Assembly: GCA_020634035.1 (NCBI GenBank)
Contig: JACKCM010000002.1
Location: forward strand, 310,001-374,000
Origin: Candidatus Obscuribacterales bacterium
GTDB taxonomy: Bacteria; Cyanobacteriota; Vampirovibrionia; Obscuribacterales; Obscuribacteraceae
Direction of reading: 5' to 3'
Length of the DNA: 64,000 nucleotides
Positions 34,278-42,639 of this stretch are shown here, one piece after another; within the stretch, counting starts at the first letter, position 1, and each line of letters opens with the position of its first letter. The position numbers and the translations under genes are program-made. The notes under the pieces are model-generated. The model was not told the origin of the DNA. It searched no databases and saw only the letters and a program-made list of their open reading frames with translations.

Positions 34278-36173
34278 ATGGGAAAATCTGTTGGAATTGA
34301 CCTTGGCACTACAAACTCCGTAGTAGCCGTTATGGAAGGTGGACAACCGACGGTTATCGCCAATGCGGAAGGCGCTCGTACTACCCCATCAGTGGTTGCA
34401 TTCGCCAAGAATGGTGAGCGCCTTGTCGGTCAGTTGGCCCGCCGTCAGGCAGTGGTCAACCCCCAGAACACCGTATATTCGATTAAGCGTTTTATTGGAA
34501 GAAGACATGAAGAAGTAGACTCAGAGCGGGAAGCCGTCTCATACCGGGTTTCGAAAGGACCGGACGGCGGCTGCAAAGTTGCTGCCGGTGGCAAAGATTA
34601 CGCCCCGGAAGAGATCTCCGCCATGGTGCTGCGCAAGCTCAAGGAAGATGCCGAGACTTATCTCGGTGAACCTGTGACCAGCGCTGTTATCACAGTGCCT
34701 GCTTACTTCAACGACTCCCAGAGGCAAGCCACCAAGAATGCCGGAACCATTGCCGGACTCGAAGTGCTCCGTATCATAAACGAGCCCACCGCAGCCGCCC
34801 TGGCTTACGGACTCGACAAGAAAACCGACGAGACGATTCTCGTCTTCGACCTTGGTGGTGGCACCTTCGATGTCTCCATTCTGGAAGTGGGCGACGGCGT
34901 TTTCGAAGTGAAGTCGACCTCCGGTGATACTCACCTCGGTGGTGATGATTTCGACCAGAAAGTGGTGCACTGGCTCGCAGAAGAGTTCAAGAACGCAGAG
35001 GGTATCGACCTTCGCAAAGATCCTCAGGCTCTGCAGCGGTTGATGGAAGCAGCTGAGAAAGCCAAGATCGAACTCTCTTCTGTCACCGAGACCACCATCT
35101 CTCTGCCCTTCGTTACCGCTAATGAGACTGGGCCGAAGCATCTCGACATGAAGCTTTCGAGAGCCAAGTTCGACGATCTGACCAGAGACCTGGTCGAGCG
35201 TTGTCGTGGTCCTGTTGAGCAGGCTATCAAGGATTCCGGACTCAACTTGAGCGAGATCAAGGATGTAGTTCTAGTCGGTGGCTCCACCAGAATTCCTGCC
35301 GTCAAAGAGCTGGTTAAAAAGCTGACCGGCGGTAAAGAGCCCAACCAGAGCGTCAACCCTGACGAAGTGGTCGCCGTAGGTGCCGCTGTTCAAGCCGGTG
35401 TGCTTGCCGGTGAAGTCAAAGAAGTGGTGCTTCTCGATGTCACCCCTCTATCGCTCGGTATTGAGACCATGGGTGGTGTCTTCACCAAACTGGTGGAGAA
35501 GAACACAACCATACCCTGCCACAAGTCTGAGACTTTCTCCACAGCCGAGGATAATCAGCCCGGAGTAGATGTTTATGTCTTCCAGGGTGAAAGACCGATG
35601 GCTAGAGACAATAAGTTGCTGGGCAACTTCCGTCTCGATGGAATCGGCGCTGCACCGCGGGGAATGCCGAGAATCGAAGTCTCTTTCGATATCGATGCCA
35701 ACGGAATTCTTTCGGTAAGCGCTAAGGATCAGAACACCGGTAAAGAGCAGAAAATCACAATTACTGCTTCGACCAATCTCTCTGACACTGATATCGAGCG
35801 CATGGTCAAGGAAGCTCAATCCCACGCCTCCGAAGACAAAGAGCGCAAAGAGAGAGCCGATCTGAAGAACGAAGCAGATTCCATGTGCTACCAGCTCGAG
35901 CGTCAGCTCCAGGATGCAGGCGATGCCGTATCCACTGGTCACAAGGAGAAAGCCGAGGGTATCATCAAGGATATCCGCAGCAAGCTCGAATCCGGTGCAC
36001 CGGCAGAAGAAATCAAGAATCTCATGAATGAGCTCCGGGGCTTGACAGTGGAAATCCAGCAGGATATCCAGAACAAGCAACCGGTAGGGGCTGCGGCCGG
36101 CGGAGCATCCGCTGCCAACGGCTCATCTTCTCCTTCCGACGATGACATCATCGACGCCGAAGTAGAGTCCTGA
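34278..36173 (+). CDS. dnaK: Hsp70 chaperone DnaK
   Basis: A 631-residue Hsp70. The ATPase domain starts 'GIDLGTTNSVVAVMEGG' and holds 'VFDLGGGTFDVSILE' and 'VLVGGSTRIPAV'. The interdomain linker is 'VVLLDVTPLSLGIE', and the substrate domain includes 'DIDANGILSVSAKDQNTGKEQ'. The tail ends Gly/Ala/Ser-rich with 'DDDIIDAEVES'. DnaK folds and protects proteins in an ATP cycle with DnaJ and GrpE, whose genes are not in the window. AGGA lies about 11 bases upstream. A clear terminator follows, so it is a single-gene unit. Confidence 0.97.
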   Translation: MGKSVGIDLGTTNSVVAVMEGGQPTVIANAEGARTTPSVVAFAKNGERLVGQLARRQAVVNPQNTVYSIKRFIGRRHEEVDSEREAVSYRVSKGPDGGCKVAAGGKDYAPEEISAMVLRKLKEDAETYLGEPVTSAVITVPAYFNDSQRQATKNAGTIAGLEVLRIINEPTAAALAYGLDKKTDETILVFDLGGGTFDVSILEVGDGVFEVKSTSGDTHLGGDDFDQKVVHWLAEEFKNAEGIDLRKDPQALQRLMEAAEKAKIELSSVTETTISLPFVTANETGPKHLDMKLSRAKFDDLTRDLVERCRGPVEQAIKDSGLNLSEIKDVVLVGGSTRIPAVKELVKKLTGGKEPNQSVNPDEVVAVGAAVQAGVLAGEVKEVVLLDVTPLSLGIETMGGVFTKLVEKNTTIPCHKSETFSTAEDNQPGVDVYVFQGERPMARDNKLLGNFRLDGIGAAPRGMPRIEVSFDIDANGILSVSAKDQNTGKEQKITITASTNLSDTDIERMVKEAQSHASEDKERKERADLKNEADSMCYQLERQLQDAGDAVSTGHKEKAEGIIKDIRSKLESGAPAEEIKNLMNELRGLTVEIQQDIQNKQPVGAAAGGASAANGSSSPSDDDIIDAEVES

Positions 36174-36193
36174 TCGAATGAATCGATGAAGAT

Positions 36194-36225
36194 AAGGTCG
36201 AAGCGCTAAACAGTGCTTCGACCTT
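36194..36225 (+). terminator. intrinsic terminator after dnaK
   Basis: AAGGTCGAAGC (36194-36204) and GCTTCGACCTT (36215-36225) form a perfect 11-bp stem with a 10-base loop, followed by CTTCTTT. Confidence 0.85.
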
Positions 36226-36310
36226 CTTCTTTAATTCCGTGACTGAACGGTTTCTTTACAAGCGAAAATCTGCTAAATTCTCTGTCTGTGTCAGGACCCA
36301 AGGTGATTCA

Positions 36311-36781
36311 ATGCAAACTGCGACCTTTGCTGCCGGCTGCTTCTGGGGTGTGGAAGCGGCGTTTTCGAAAGTTGATGGTGTAATCGATACGAAGGTCGGT
36401 TACGCCGGCGGCTCCACCGACAACCCTACTTATGAACAGGTTTGTTCGGACCAGACCGGTCATGCCGAGGTGGTAAAAGTCGAATACGATGAGACCAAGC
36501 TCTCATATCAAGAGCTGCTCAATATCTTTTTCTGGTGCCATGATCCGACCCAGCTCAATCGTCAGGGTCCCGATGTGGGCAGACAGTACCGCTCTGCCAT
36601 ATTTTTTCATAGCCCCGAGCAGGAGAGCCTGGCGAAGGCTCTTATAGAAGAAATGAATAAATCAGGCGAACTGAAGGCTCCCGTTGTTACAGAGTTGCTT
36701 CCCGCAGCCACCTTCTGGTTGGCGGAAGAGTACCATCAGCGCTACTTCGAGAAGAAGGGCGTAGACATGTGTCATAACTGA
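36311..36781 (+). CDS. msrA: peptide methionine sulfoxide reductase MsrA
   Basis: A 156-residue MsrA, which reduces methionine-S-sulfoxide in oxidised proteins. The active site is 'AAGCFWGVE', with the catalytic Cys near residue 10. Further marks are 'TKVGYAGGSTDNPTYEQVC', 'GHAEVVKVEYD' and 'FFWCHDPTQLNRQGPDVG'. The ATG at 36311 follows AAGGTG at good distance; the open frame back to 36239 runs from the dnaK terminator region and is ignored. The receiver-domain gene follows 26 bases later, perhaps in one transcript. Confidence 0.95.
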   Translation: MQTATFAAGCFWGVEAAFSKVDGVIDTKVGYAGGSTDNPTYEQVCSDQTGHAEVVKVEYDETKLSYQELLNIFFWCHDPTQLNRQGPDVGRQYRSAIFFHSPEQESLAKALIEEMNKSGELKAPVVTELLPAATFWLAEEYHQRYFEKKGVDMCHN

Positions 36782-36807
36782 CGGTTAAGGCGGATTGATT
36801 CCTGACA

Positions 36808-37185
36808 ATGGCGAAGCTGCTCATAGTAGAAGACGACCTGGATGTGGCAGAAATGCTCGCTGCCTATCTGCGTTCTCTGGACTATTCTCTGGCTGAGGCC
36901 CATGACGGTCAGACTGCGATTGATATTTTACGCTCAGATGACTTCGATGCGGTTATCCTTGACCTGGGTTTGCCGAAAATAGGTGGGCTCGAAGTCTTGA
37001 GAGATTTGCGCAGCCGGGGTTCGAAAACACCGGTTTTGATTTTAACAGGCAAGGATACGGTTCAGGAGAAAGAAGCAGGTCTTGATGCCGGTGCCGATGA
37101 CTATGTAACCAAGCCCTGCGATCTGCGAGAGCTGAGCGCCAGAATAAAAGCGCTTCTGAGAAGACCGTTTAAACAGAGCAAATGA
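36808..37185 (+). CDS. stand-alone response regulator receiver domain
   Basis: A 125-residue CheY-like receiver domain with nothing attached. The acidic pocket is 'VEDD' (residues 8-10), the phosphorylated Asp is D52 in 'VILDLGLP', the switch Thr is T80 in 'LILTGKD', and K102 is in 'VTKPCD'. A single-domain receiver must act by protein contact. No histidine kinase is nearby. It converges on the Roadblock giant across a shared terminator. The last residues are basic. Confidence 0.92.
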   Translation: MAKLLIVEDDLDVAEMLAAYLRSLDYSLAEAHDGQTAIDILRSDDFDAVILDLGLPKIGGLEVLRDLRSRGSKTPVLILTGKDTVQEKEAGLDAGADDYVTKPCDLRELSARIKALLRRPFKQSK

Positions 37186-37186
37186 G

Positions 37187-37211
37187 AAGACCTCGATTTT
37201 ATCGAGGTCTT
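37187..37211. terminator. bidirectional terminator hairpin
   Basis: AAGACCTCGAT and ATCGAGGTCTT form a perfect 11-bp stem with a TTT loop between the convergent receiver and giant genes. TTTCATTGTT follows on the + side. Confidence 0.85.
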
Positions 37212-37226
37212 TCATTGTTAGTGCTA

Positions 37227-40200
37227 TTAGCTGACCAGGTCGGTGATTTTGCGCATCAGTGGAATCAGAGTGCTGGTTTCAGTGCCATCGGTGATGGTGA
37301 CCAGAAGTCCTCCTCCGAAATCTGCGATTACCACATAACCTCTAGGAGTTCGTGATACCACCTGGTGAACTCGATCATGTCCCATTTTCTTGGTGACATG
37401 CTCGGTGTTCATATAGACGCCGAGGGCCCAGACCCCCATAGATTCTGCGTCTACTTCTTCCGGCATGGTGTTGGCGATAAGCAGACCGTCATGACCGACA
37501 ATGACCGAACCAATAACTTTCTCTTGAGCGCCAATCTCTTTCAAAAGCGATTGTAGATCAGCGGAAGCCTCCATGGTGAGGATTCGCATTTTGACTTCAC
37601 CTTGATCCGCTTCGGTGATCTTGCCTAGCTTCTCGAGATCCTTTTGGTCTAGAAGGAACTTGCCGATCGCAGCGATTCTGCCTGAGCCACTATCATTGGT
37701 GTCTACACTGGCATCCAGTTTACCGATACCTTCTACTTTCGGAGGCGGTGTCTGGGGTATGGCCTGAGCCATTGATGGTGCTTGAGCCATAGCAGGAGCC
37801 TGAGCCGGTACCGGCGGTAACCCCGCAGGTGGTGCCGGCATGGCAGGAGCCGCCGGCATGGGCGGAGCAGGAGGAGCCATGGGCATTTCCGGGGGCATGA
37901 TCGCAGCAGGAGGGGCAGGAGGTGTGTGTGCTCCTATCGCCATGCCGGCGGGGGCTCCCCAACCACCAGTGCTCATCTGAGAATCCGGAGTTCCTTGTTG
38001 AGCAGGGGCTGACATGGCGTCCGATGCGGCTCCCGGAGTGGCAAGCACTTTGTCGAACATTTTGTCCATATCCGAATCGTTTATATTGAACAGTCCACCT
38101 GCAGCTGCAGGCGCAGCTGGTGCAGCCGGAGCCATTTGAGGAATTTCCGGCTGTGGCGTTGGCGCTGGCGCTGGGGCCTGTATCTGAGCCTGCATGGGGA
38201 CAGGTGCTTGAGGTGGAGCCGGCATCGGTGCTGGCTCCGGTGCGCTACCGGCAGGAGGCGTGGATTGAGGGCTGTCAGGCACTCCCATTTTTTCGAATAT
38301 CTGGTCGACTGCTCTGTCATCGAGATTGAATATTCCAGAAGTTCGCTGGCTGGCGGCGTCGCTGCCCAATTCTGCTCCATTCTTTGCAGGAAGTGAGCTT
38401 ATCTTGGGTGCACCGGCATCGACAGGCGTTTCTGGTGGAGTCATACCGGCGGGCGGTGCAAAATCCTGAGAAGTCTGGGCCGGCTGTCCCCAGGCTGCAG
38501 GAGCAGCCGCAGCCGCAGGACCAGGACCAGCAGGAGCTGAACCCCAGGCACCCTGATCAGTTGCAGGAGCAGGAGGTGGTGCTGGTGCACCCCAGGCACC
38601 CTGATCAGTCGCAGGGGCAGGAGGTGGTGCCGGTGCACCCCAGGCACTCTGATCAGCCACAGGAGCAGGGGCTGAACCCCAGGCACCCTGGTCAGCTACA
38701 GGAGCAGGAGCTGCCATGGCAGGCGGTGCTTCCGGAACGGCAGGAGACGGGGGAGCCGCTGCGGCACCAGAGGCGGTGTCTTCGGGGACGCCCAGATTTG
38801 TGCTGAATATTTGGTCTATAGCTCGGTCGTCCAGGGGTTGACCGAACAGTCCGCTTTGACCTCCAATCGCCGCGGCATCGGGTGTCGGAGCTGGAGCCGG
38901 CGCAGGTGCAGATACAGCTTCCGGCATCGCAGGTGCGACCGGAGAGGGGGCTGCTGCCTGACCGAATGCCGGTGCCTGAGGCACGGCCTCCATCGGTTGG
39001 CCTGTCTGTTTTATCTTCTCTTGAATAGGCAGATCCCAATGACTCTGGGCTGGATCTCCAAGACTAGATGCTTTAGCCGGCTCCGCACCCCAGTTGGATG
39101 CTGCTGGAGCAGGCGCAGGTTCCGGTTGTGCCGGAGCCTGCTGCTTCATTTTTTCTTGAATAGGAACGTCCCAGTGGCTCTGAGGGTCGTCCTGCATGGG
39201 CGAGGAAGCTCTTTCTTGAATCGGTGTGTCGAATCTTCCGGCTTCTGCCACCGGAGCGCCGGCACCGGCTCCGAGTGCTTCTGCGGGATTGCCGCCTTCA
39301 TCCCAGGCTTTGAAAGAACCGGTCTCAAGTTGTTCTGCCGGTATCGACCAGCTGGACTTTCGTCCGGAAAGTTCTTGAGCACTGGCATCTTGACCTGGAG
39401 CAGGCATACTCCAGCCGCCGGTGCCACCCTGGTCTGCTGTTTGGGCTGCCTGGGCATCTGCAGTGTTGCCCCAACCTCCTGCTCCGGATGGACCAGTCGG
39501 CGCTGCTCCCCAGCCACCACCAACGGTGTTGCCCTGGGCAGCGCTTTGATCTGTCTGTGCGGTTTGACCTGGTGTTCCCCAGGCTGATCCGCTATCGGAG
39601 CCGGTACCCCAGCCGCCGCTCTCTGCGCTCGGACCGGGCTGAGCAGCATCGGCGATGGCTGCTCCTGCATTTCCCCAACCGGAAGTATCCGGTTGAGCCT
39701 GGTTCTGTCCTGTGCCGAATCCAGCATTACCCTGATCGGGCGCCATAGACTCAGCAGCGGCAGGGGCTGTTCCCCAGGCTGACTCGCCGGCAGTCTGCGG
39801 CGCTGCGCCGCCCCAGCTAGAGTTGTCCGGTTGGGCCTGGGTTTGAGGAGTACCCCAGCCACCGCCTGAATTTAAGTCTGGTTGCAATTCGGGTACGGCT
39901 GTAGATTGAGACTGGGCCGTATCTGTTGACGTCGGAACGCCCCAGCCTCCGCCTCCTGCAGCAGGAGAGCCGGCCGGTTGACCCCAGGCGTCGTTGGAAC
40001 TCTCTGTTTGAGCATTTGCTCCCCAACCGCCTGCCGACTGATTCGCCATCGGTTGAGCTTCCTGGACCGGCTGCTGCGCTGCCGCTTGATTTTGAGGAGT
40101 ACCCCAGCCACTGTCGGCTGAAGCAGGCGCACTGGACCAACCCTGGTCATTTGATGGAGTAGCCGGAGCCGTGGCAGCCGCAGGAGTCTGTTGGCTGGCC

Positions 40201-41681
40201 CAGCTACCGCCGGCGTCTGCTCCGGAGCCGGCTGGTTGAGCACCGGGTGTGCCCCAGGAATCGCCTGATTTAGATGGTGTGGACCATGCTCCACTGGCGG
40301 TGCTGGAGGCCGATTGCGCTCCCCATCCTGTGTTAGATGGCGTGCTTGCCGCTGTGGCGTCGGAAGAACCTGCTGGTACTCCCCAACTGCCCGTATCTGT
40401 TTTACCTGAAGGTGGTGTCGCCCAGGACCCACTGGTCTGGGAGTTGGCGCTGTCTGCAGTCGCCTGGGCCTGCGGAGTAGACCAGTTTGAGTCGCTCGAT
40501 TGAGCGGCCGGTTGCCCCCAGGATCCGGTTGATTGACCCTGATTGGCAGGAGATTGTTCTGTCTGGTTGGCAGCAGGCTGACCCCAGGATGAGCCGCCAT
40601 CGGCTCCAGCGCTGGGTGCTGCACCCCAACCGGCTCCTGTCTGGGATGGTACAGGTCCGGTGGATGTTTGTTGACCCCAGGAACCGCTGGCTTGAGCGGC
40701 GCCGGCAGATTGTGGTTCGTCCCAGGTGCCGTGAACCGGGGGCGGTCCCCAGTCAGGGTCTTCCGAACCGGGTTTGCTTCCTTTGGGGGGTCTGGTGTCC
40801 CAAGAATCAGAAGAAGCCCCTTCTTGTCCTGGAGGGGCAAGACCGATGGAAGAACCCGGATGTGGTGTGTGTCCCTGGGGCTGAGCCGCCGTGGGCACAA
40901 CGCCGACCGGCGCATTCATCTGACCTGATTGACTCTGCGGCGGGGCTTGCGGCTGGCCCGGCACAGGCATCGGGCTGCTCCACTGTTCTTGAACTTCTGG
41001 TTCGGGAGCTAGCGGTTGGGCGTAAGGATCCTGTCCATAAGGATCATGACCGTGCTCTTCGTCAGTCGATAAGCCCTGGGATTCAGCTATCTTTCGTTTA
41101 ATAGACTCTGCCAGGGTCAATTGGCTCGACTCTTCCTGCATAAGCGGACCGGCTTCGAAACCGAGCTTTTGACCGAGCGAACTGGTGGTCGATTGCGCTT
41201 CTCTGGAATCTATATATTCTTCTTGCTGAGAAGATTTTTGGAGAGATTTAAGACGCTGCGAAATGGCTGCGTCGTCTGAGTCCATCTCGACCTTCTTGCC
41301 CCGGGACTTCTTGGCTCGATGGGGAAAGGCGGTATCGGGTTCGGACTTCTTGTTCTTCTTGCCTTTGCCTTTTGACTTTGTGGCACTTCCTCCACCGCCA
41401 CTAAACATAGCTGCGATGGCAGAGAAGAAGCCGGCTTTTTGTTGCGGCAACTGTTGTTGAATAACTTTGGCAAGAGCTTCCGGATTGGGCGGAGCAAAAT
41501 CCTCCGGTAGAGAAAGCTCTTCTGCTCCCTGGATCATCTGGTCGAGCTGGTGCTCAAACTTGGCACAGGACTCTGATTGATCGATGAAATCGTCCAGCGA
41601 TTGTTCTTCATGGGGATCCAGATCACCGTCGAATCTTCTCTGGATCAGGTATCTACACTCGGTATCGTTCATGATGGTCAT
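37227..41681 (-). CDS. giant anti-sigma-like/Trp-rich disordered/Roadblock protein
   Basis: A 1484-residue protein coded right after a sigma factor gene. Residues 1-65 look like a putative anti-sigma zinc-finger domain ('ECRYLIQRRFDGDLDPHEEQSLDDFI'), but the H-x3-C-x2-C core is not intact; only C9, H24, C39 and H44 remain. A Lys-rich segment follows. Roughly 200-1340 is disordered Pro/Ala/Gln/Ser/Gly sequence with about forty Trp, mostly as G/S-W-G/S. It includes three 'DDRAIDQIF'-type motifs and three 'PIQEK'-type motifs. The last 140 residues form a Roadblock/LC7 domain ('DGLLIANTMPEEVDAESMG', 'VIADFGGGLLVTITDG'). No signal or membrane segment. The start follows the sigma stop by 30 bases. 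Confidence 0.85.
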   Translation of the reverse strand: MTIMNDTECRYLIQRRFDGDLDPHEEQSLDDFIDQSESCAKFEHQLDQMIQGAEELSLPEDFAPPNPEALAKVIQQQLPQQKAGFFSAIAAMFSGGGGSATKSKGKGKKNKKSEPDTAFPHRAKKSRGKKVEMDSDDAAISQRLKSLQKSSQQEEYIDSREAQSTTSSLGQKLGFEAGPLMQEESSQLTLAESIKRKIAESQGLSTDEEHGHDPYGQDPYAQPLAPEPEVQEQWSSPMPVPGQPQAPPQSQSGQMNAPVGVVPTAAQPQGHTPHPGSSIGLAPPGQEGASSDSWDTRPPKGSKPGSEDPDWGPPPVHGTWDEPQSAGAAQASGSWGQQTSTGPVPSQTGAGWGAAPSAGADGGSSWGQPAANQTEQSPANQGQSTGSWGQPAAQSSDSNWSTPQAQATADSANSQTSGSWATPPSGKTDTGSWGVPAGSSDATAASTPSNTGWGAQSASSTASGAWSTPSKSGDSWGTPGAQPAGSGADAGGSWASQQTPAAATAPATPSNDQGWSSAPASADSGWGTPQNQAAAQQPVQEAQPMANQSAGGWGANAQTESSNDAWGQPAGSPAAGGGGWGVPTSTDTAQSQSTAVPELQPDLNSGGGWGTPQTQAQPDNSSWGGAAPQTAGESAWGTAPAAAESMAPDQGNAGFGTGQNQAQPDTSGWGNAGAAIADAAQPGPSAESGGWGTGSDSGSAWGTPGQTAQTDQSAAQGNTVGGGWGAAPTGPSGAGGWGNTADAQAAQTADQGGTGGWSMPAPGQDASAQELSGRKSSWSIPAEQLETGSFKAWDEGGNPAEALGAGAGAPVAEAGRFDTPIQERASSPMQDDPQSHWDVPIQEKMKQQAPAQPEPAPAPAASNWGAEPAKASSLGDPAQSHWDLPIQEKIKQTGQPMEAVPQAPAFGQAAAPSPVAPAMPEAVSAPAPAPAPTPDAAAIGGQSGLFGQPLDDRAIDQIFSTNLGVPEDTASGAAAAPPSPAVPEAPPAMAAPAPVADQGAWGSAPAPVADQSAWGAPAPPPAPATDQGAWGAPAPPPAPATDQGAWGSAPAGPGPAAAAAPAAWGQPAQTSQDFAPPAGMTPPETPVDAGAPKISSLPAKNGAELGSDAASQRTSGIFNLDDRAVDQIFEKMGVPDSPQSTPPAGSAPEPAPMPAPPQAPVPMQAQIQAPAPAPTPQPEIPQMAPAAPAAPAAAGGLFNINDSDMDKMFDKVLATPGAASDAMSAPAQQGTPDSQMSTGGWGAPAGMAIGAHTPPAPPAAIMPPEMPMAPPAPPMPAAPAMPAPPAGLPPVPAQAPAMAQAPSMAQAIPQTPPPKVEGIGKLDASVDTNDSGSGRIAAIGKFLLDQKDLEKLGKITEADQGEVKMRILTMEASADLQSLLKEIGAQEKVIGSVIVGHDGLLIANTMPEEVDAESMGVWALGVYMNTEHVTKKMGHDRVHQVVSRTPRGYVVIADFGGGLLVTITDGTETSTLIPLMRKITDLVS
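38515..38720. repeat. in-frame repeat block inside the giant gene
   Basis: Four tandem imperfect units of about 42-51 bp, seen as repeated CCCAGGCACCCTGATCAG. They encode 'DQGAWG(S/A)P' followed by Ala/Pro stretches. Likely prone to unit gain and loss and to assembly error. Confidence 0.8.
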
Positions 41682-41711
41682 TTTTCCGGCTTTCTTATAG
41701 TTTTGGGCAAC

Positions 41712-42287
41712 TTATCCTCGACCCAAGCACTTTACGATCTGCACTCTGGCTCTGAATAATGCCGCCATAGTCATTTCGACGGATTGATTCAGCACGGTAG
41801 AGATTTGCGCGTAGTTGAGGTCTAAGTGGTGCCTGAGATAGAAAACCTTTTGCTGGTCCTCAGGCAGATTGCCGAGGCATCTTTTAATTCTCTGAACTCC
41901 TAATAGAACGGTGGTCTCCCAGTCCATGTTCGCTGAACCATCAGCGCCCGGATCGATAGCGGGATCGTCTTCTGCGGGACCCGAATTTTGTGCATGGTAT
42001 TCGGCACACGCATCGACTATGAAGTCTGACAGCCATTCCCAGATGGTCAGGTCGCTGTCTTTTTTAGGTAATTTGGTTTCCAGAGAAGAGAAGGCATTTT
42101 TGAACGCGTTCACTGTCAGCTCCTGAGCATGGTCCGGATTGTCAGTGGCAATTAAGGCAATTGCATAGACTCGTTCCTGATGCAACCAGATAAATTCATT
42201 CCGCTTTTCGAGCCCGCCCTTCTTGATGTCGTTCAGAACGGATGCCGCGGATATATGAAAGTTGGTTCGGGAAGGTAAGAGCGCCAT
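41712..42287 (-). CDS. ECF-type (extracytoplasmic function) sigma factor
   Basis: A 191-residue sigma-70-family protein with only regions 2 and 4. Region 2 covers about 25-95 ('EFIWLHQERVYAIALIATDNPDHAQELTVNAFKNAF', where DxAxExT-like spacing matches ECF members). Region 4 covers about 130-185 ('LPEDQQKVFYLRHHLDLNYAQISTVLNQSVEMTMAALFRAR'), the promoter -35-binding helix-turn-helix. Region 2 is divergent, so promoter choice is unpredictable by eye. The ATG at 42287 is preferred over a TTG two codons earlier. It is the first gene of a two-gene operon with the giant protein, the usual sigma/anti-sigma order. Confidence 0.8.
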   Translation of the reverse strand: MALLPSRTNFHISAASVLNDIKKGGLEKRNEFIWLHQERVYAIALIATDNPDHAQELTVNAFKNAFSSLETKLPKKDSDLTIWEWLSDFIVDACAEYHAQNSGPAEDDPAIDPGADGSANMDWETTVLLGVQRIKRCLGNLPEDQQKVFYLRHHLDLNYAQISTVLNQSVEMTMAALFRARVQIVKCLGRG

Positions 42288-42430
42288 ATTCAATTCGCTT
42301 TGCTATTGATCCTCTTAAATTCTGTGTCTTCTCAGGAGAAATCAAGTCCAGTTGGAGGAGGACCTGAAATCATTAACCACTTTACCAGTGTTTTATAAAT
42401 TTGAAAGCCGGTCAGATGCCCCTTTTCCTA

Positions 42431-42460
42431 ATATTGTTTTCCCCCATCTGAAAACAATAT
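42431..42460. promoter_or_regulatory. perfect 10-bp inverted repeat
   Basis: ATATTGTTTT (42431-42440) and AAAACAATAT (42451-42460) with a 10-base centre. Placed between divergent genes, it fits an operator better than a terminator, as no T-run follows. Confidence 0.45.
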
Positions 42461-42573
42461 CAGAGCCTATCGCCTACTCTCCAGTGTACATGATTATGAG
42501 CCAACTAGTACGGTCCGCAAGGTCAGCTGTAAATCAGAAAGTAAAAAACACCTCCTAGAGCGTAAAAATGGAA

Positions 42574-42610
42574 TATTCAACTCGTTAACATACATGTACC
42601 ACGTTGAATA
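42574..42610. promoter_or_regulatory. 8-bp inverted repeat before the 42640 gene
   Basis: TATTCAAC (42574-42581) and GTTGAATA (42603-42610), 21 bases apart, directly upstream of TATACT at 42617-42622. Position suggests an operator for the + gene. Confidence 0.4.
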
Positions 42611-42639
42611 AAGACCTATACTTATGTCTGAAAAAGAAA

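Larger units (their letters stand above)
42294..42639. other. divergent intergenic region with two inverted repeats
   Basis: A 346-bp A+T-rich stretch between the sigma gene (minus) and the 42640 gene (plus). It holds no convincing gene. It contains the inverted repeats at 42431-42460 and 42574-42610, and a TATACT box at 42617-42622 that could serve the + gene. No T-rich terminator. Confidence 0.5.

Noticed and set aside
37700..41100. Several long open frames on both strands inside the giant gene
   Set aside because: They mirror its repetitive Pro/Ala/Gly/Trp coding, lack ribosome sites and have low-complexity products; the 1484-residue frame alone has recognisable end domains.
42352..42558. 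A 68-codon + frame
   Set aside because: It spans the 10-bp inverted repeat, has no recognisable features and sits in A+T-rich intergenic DNA.
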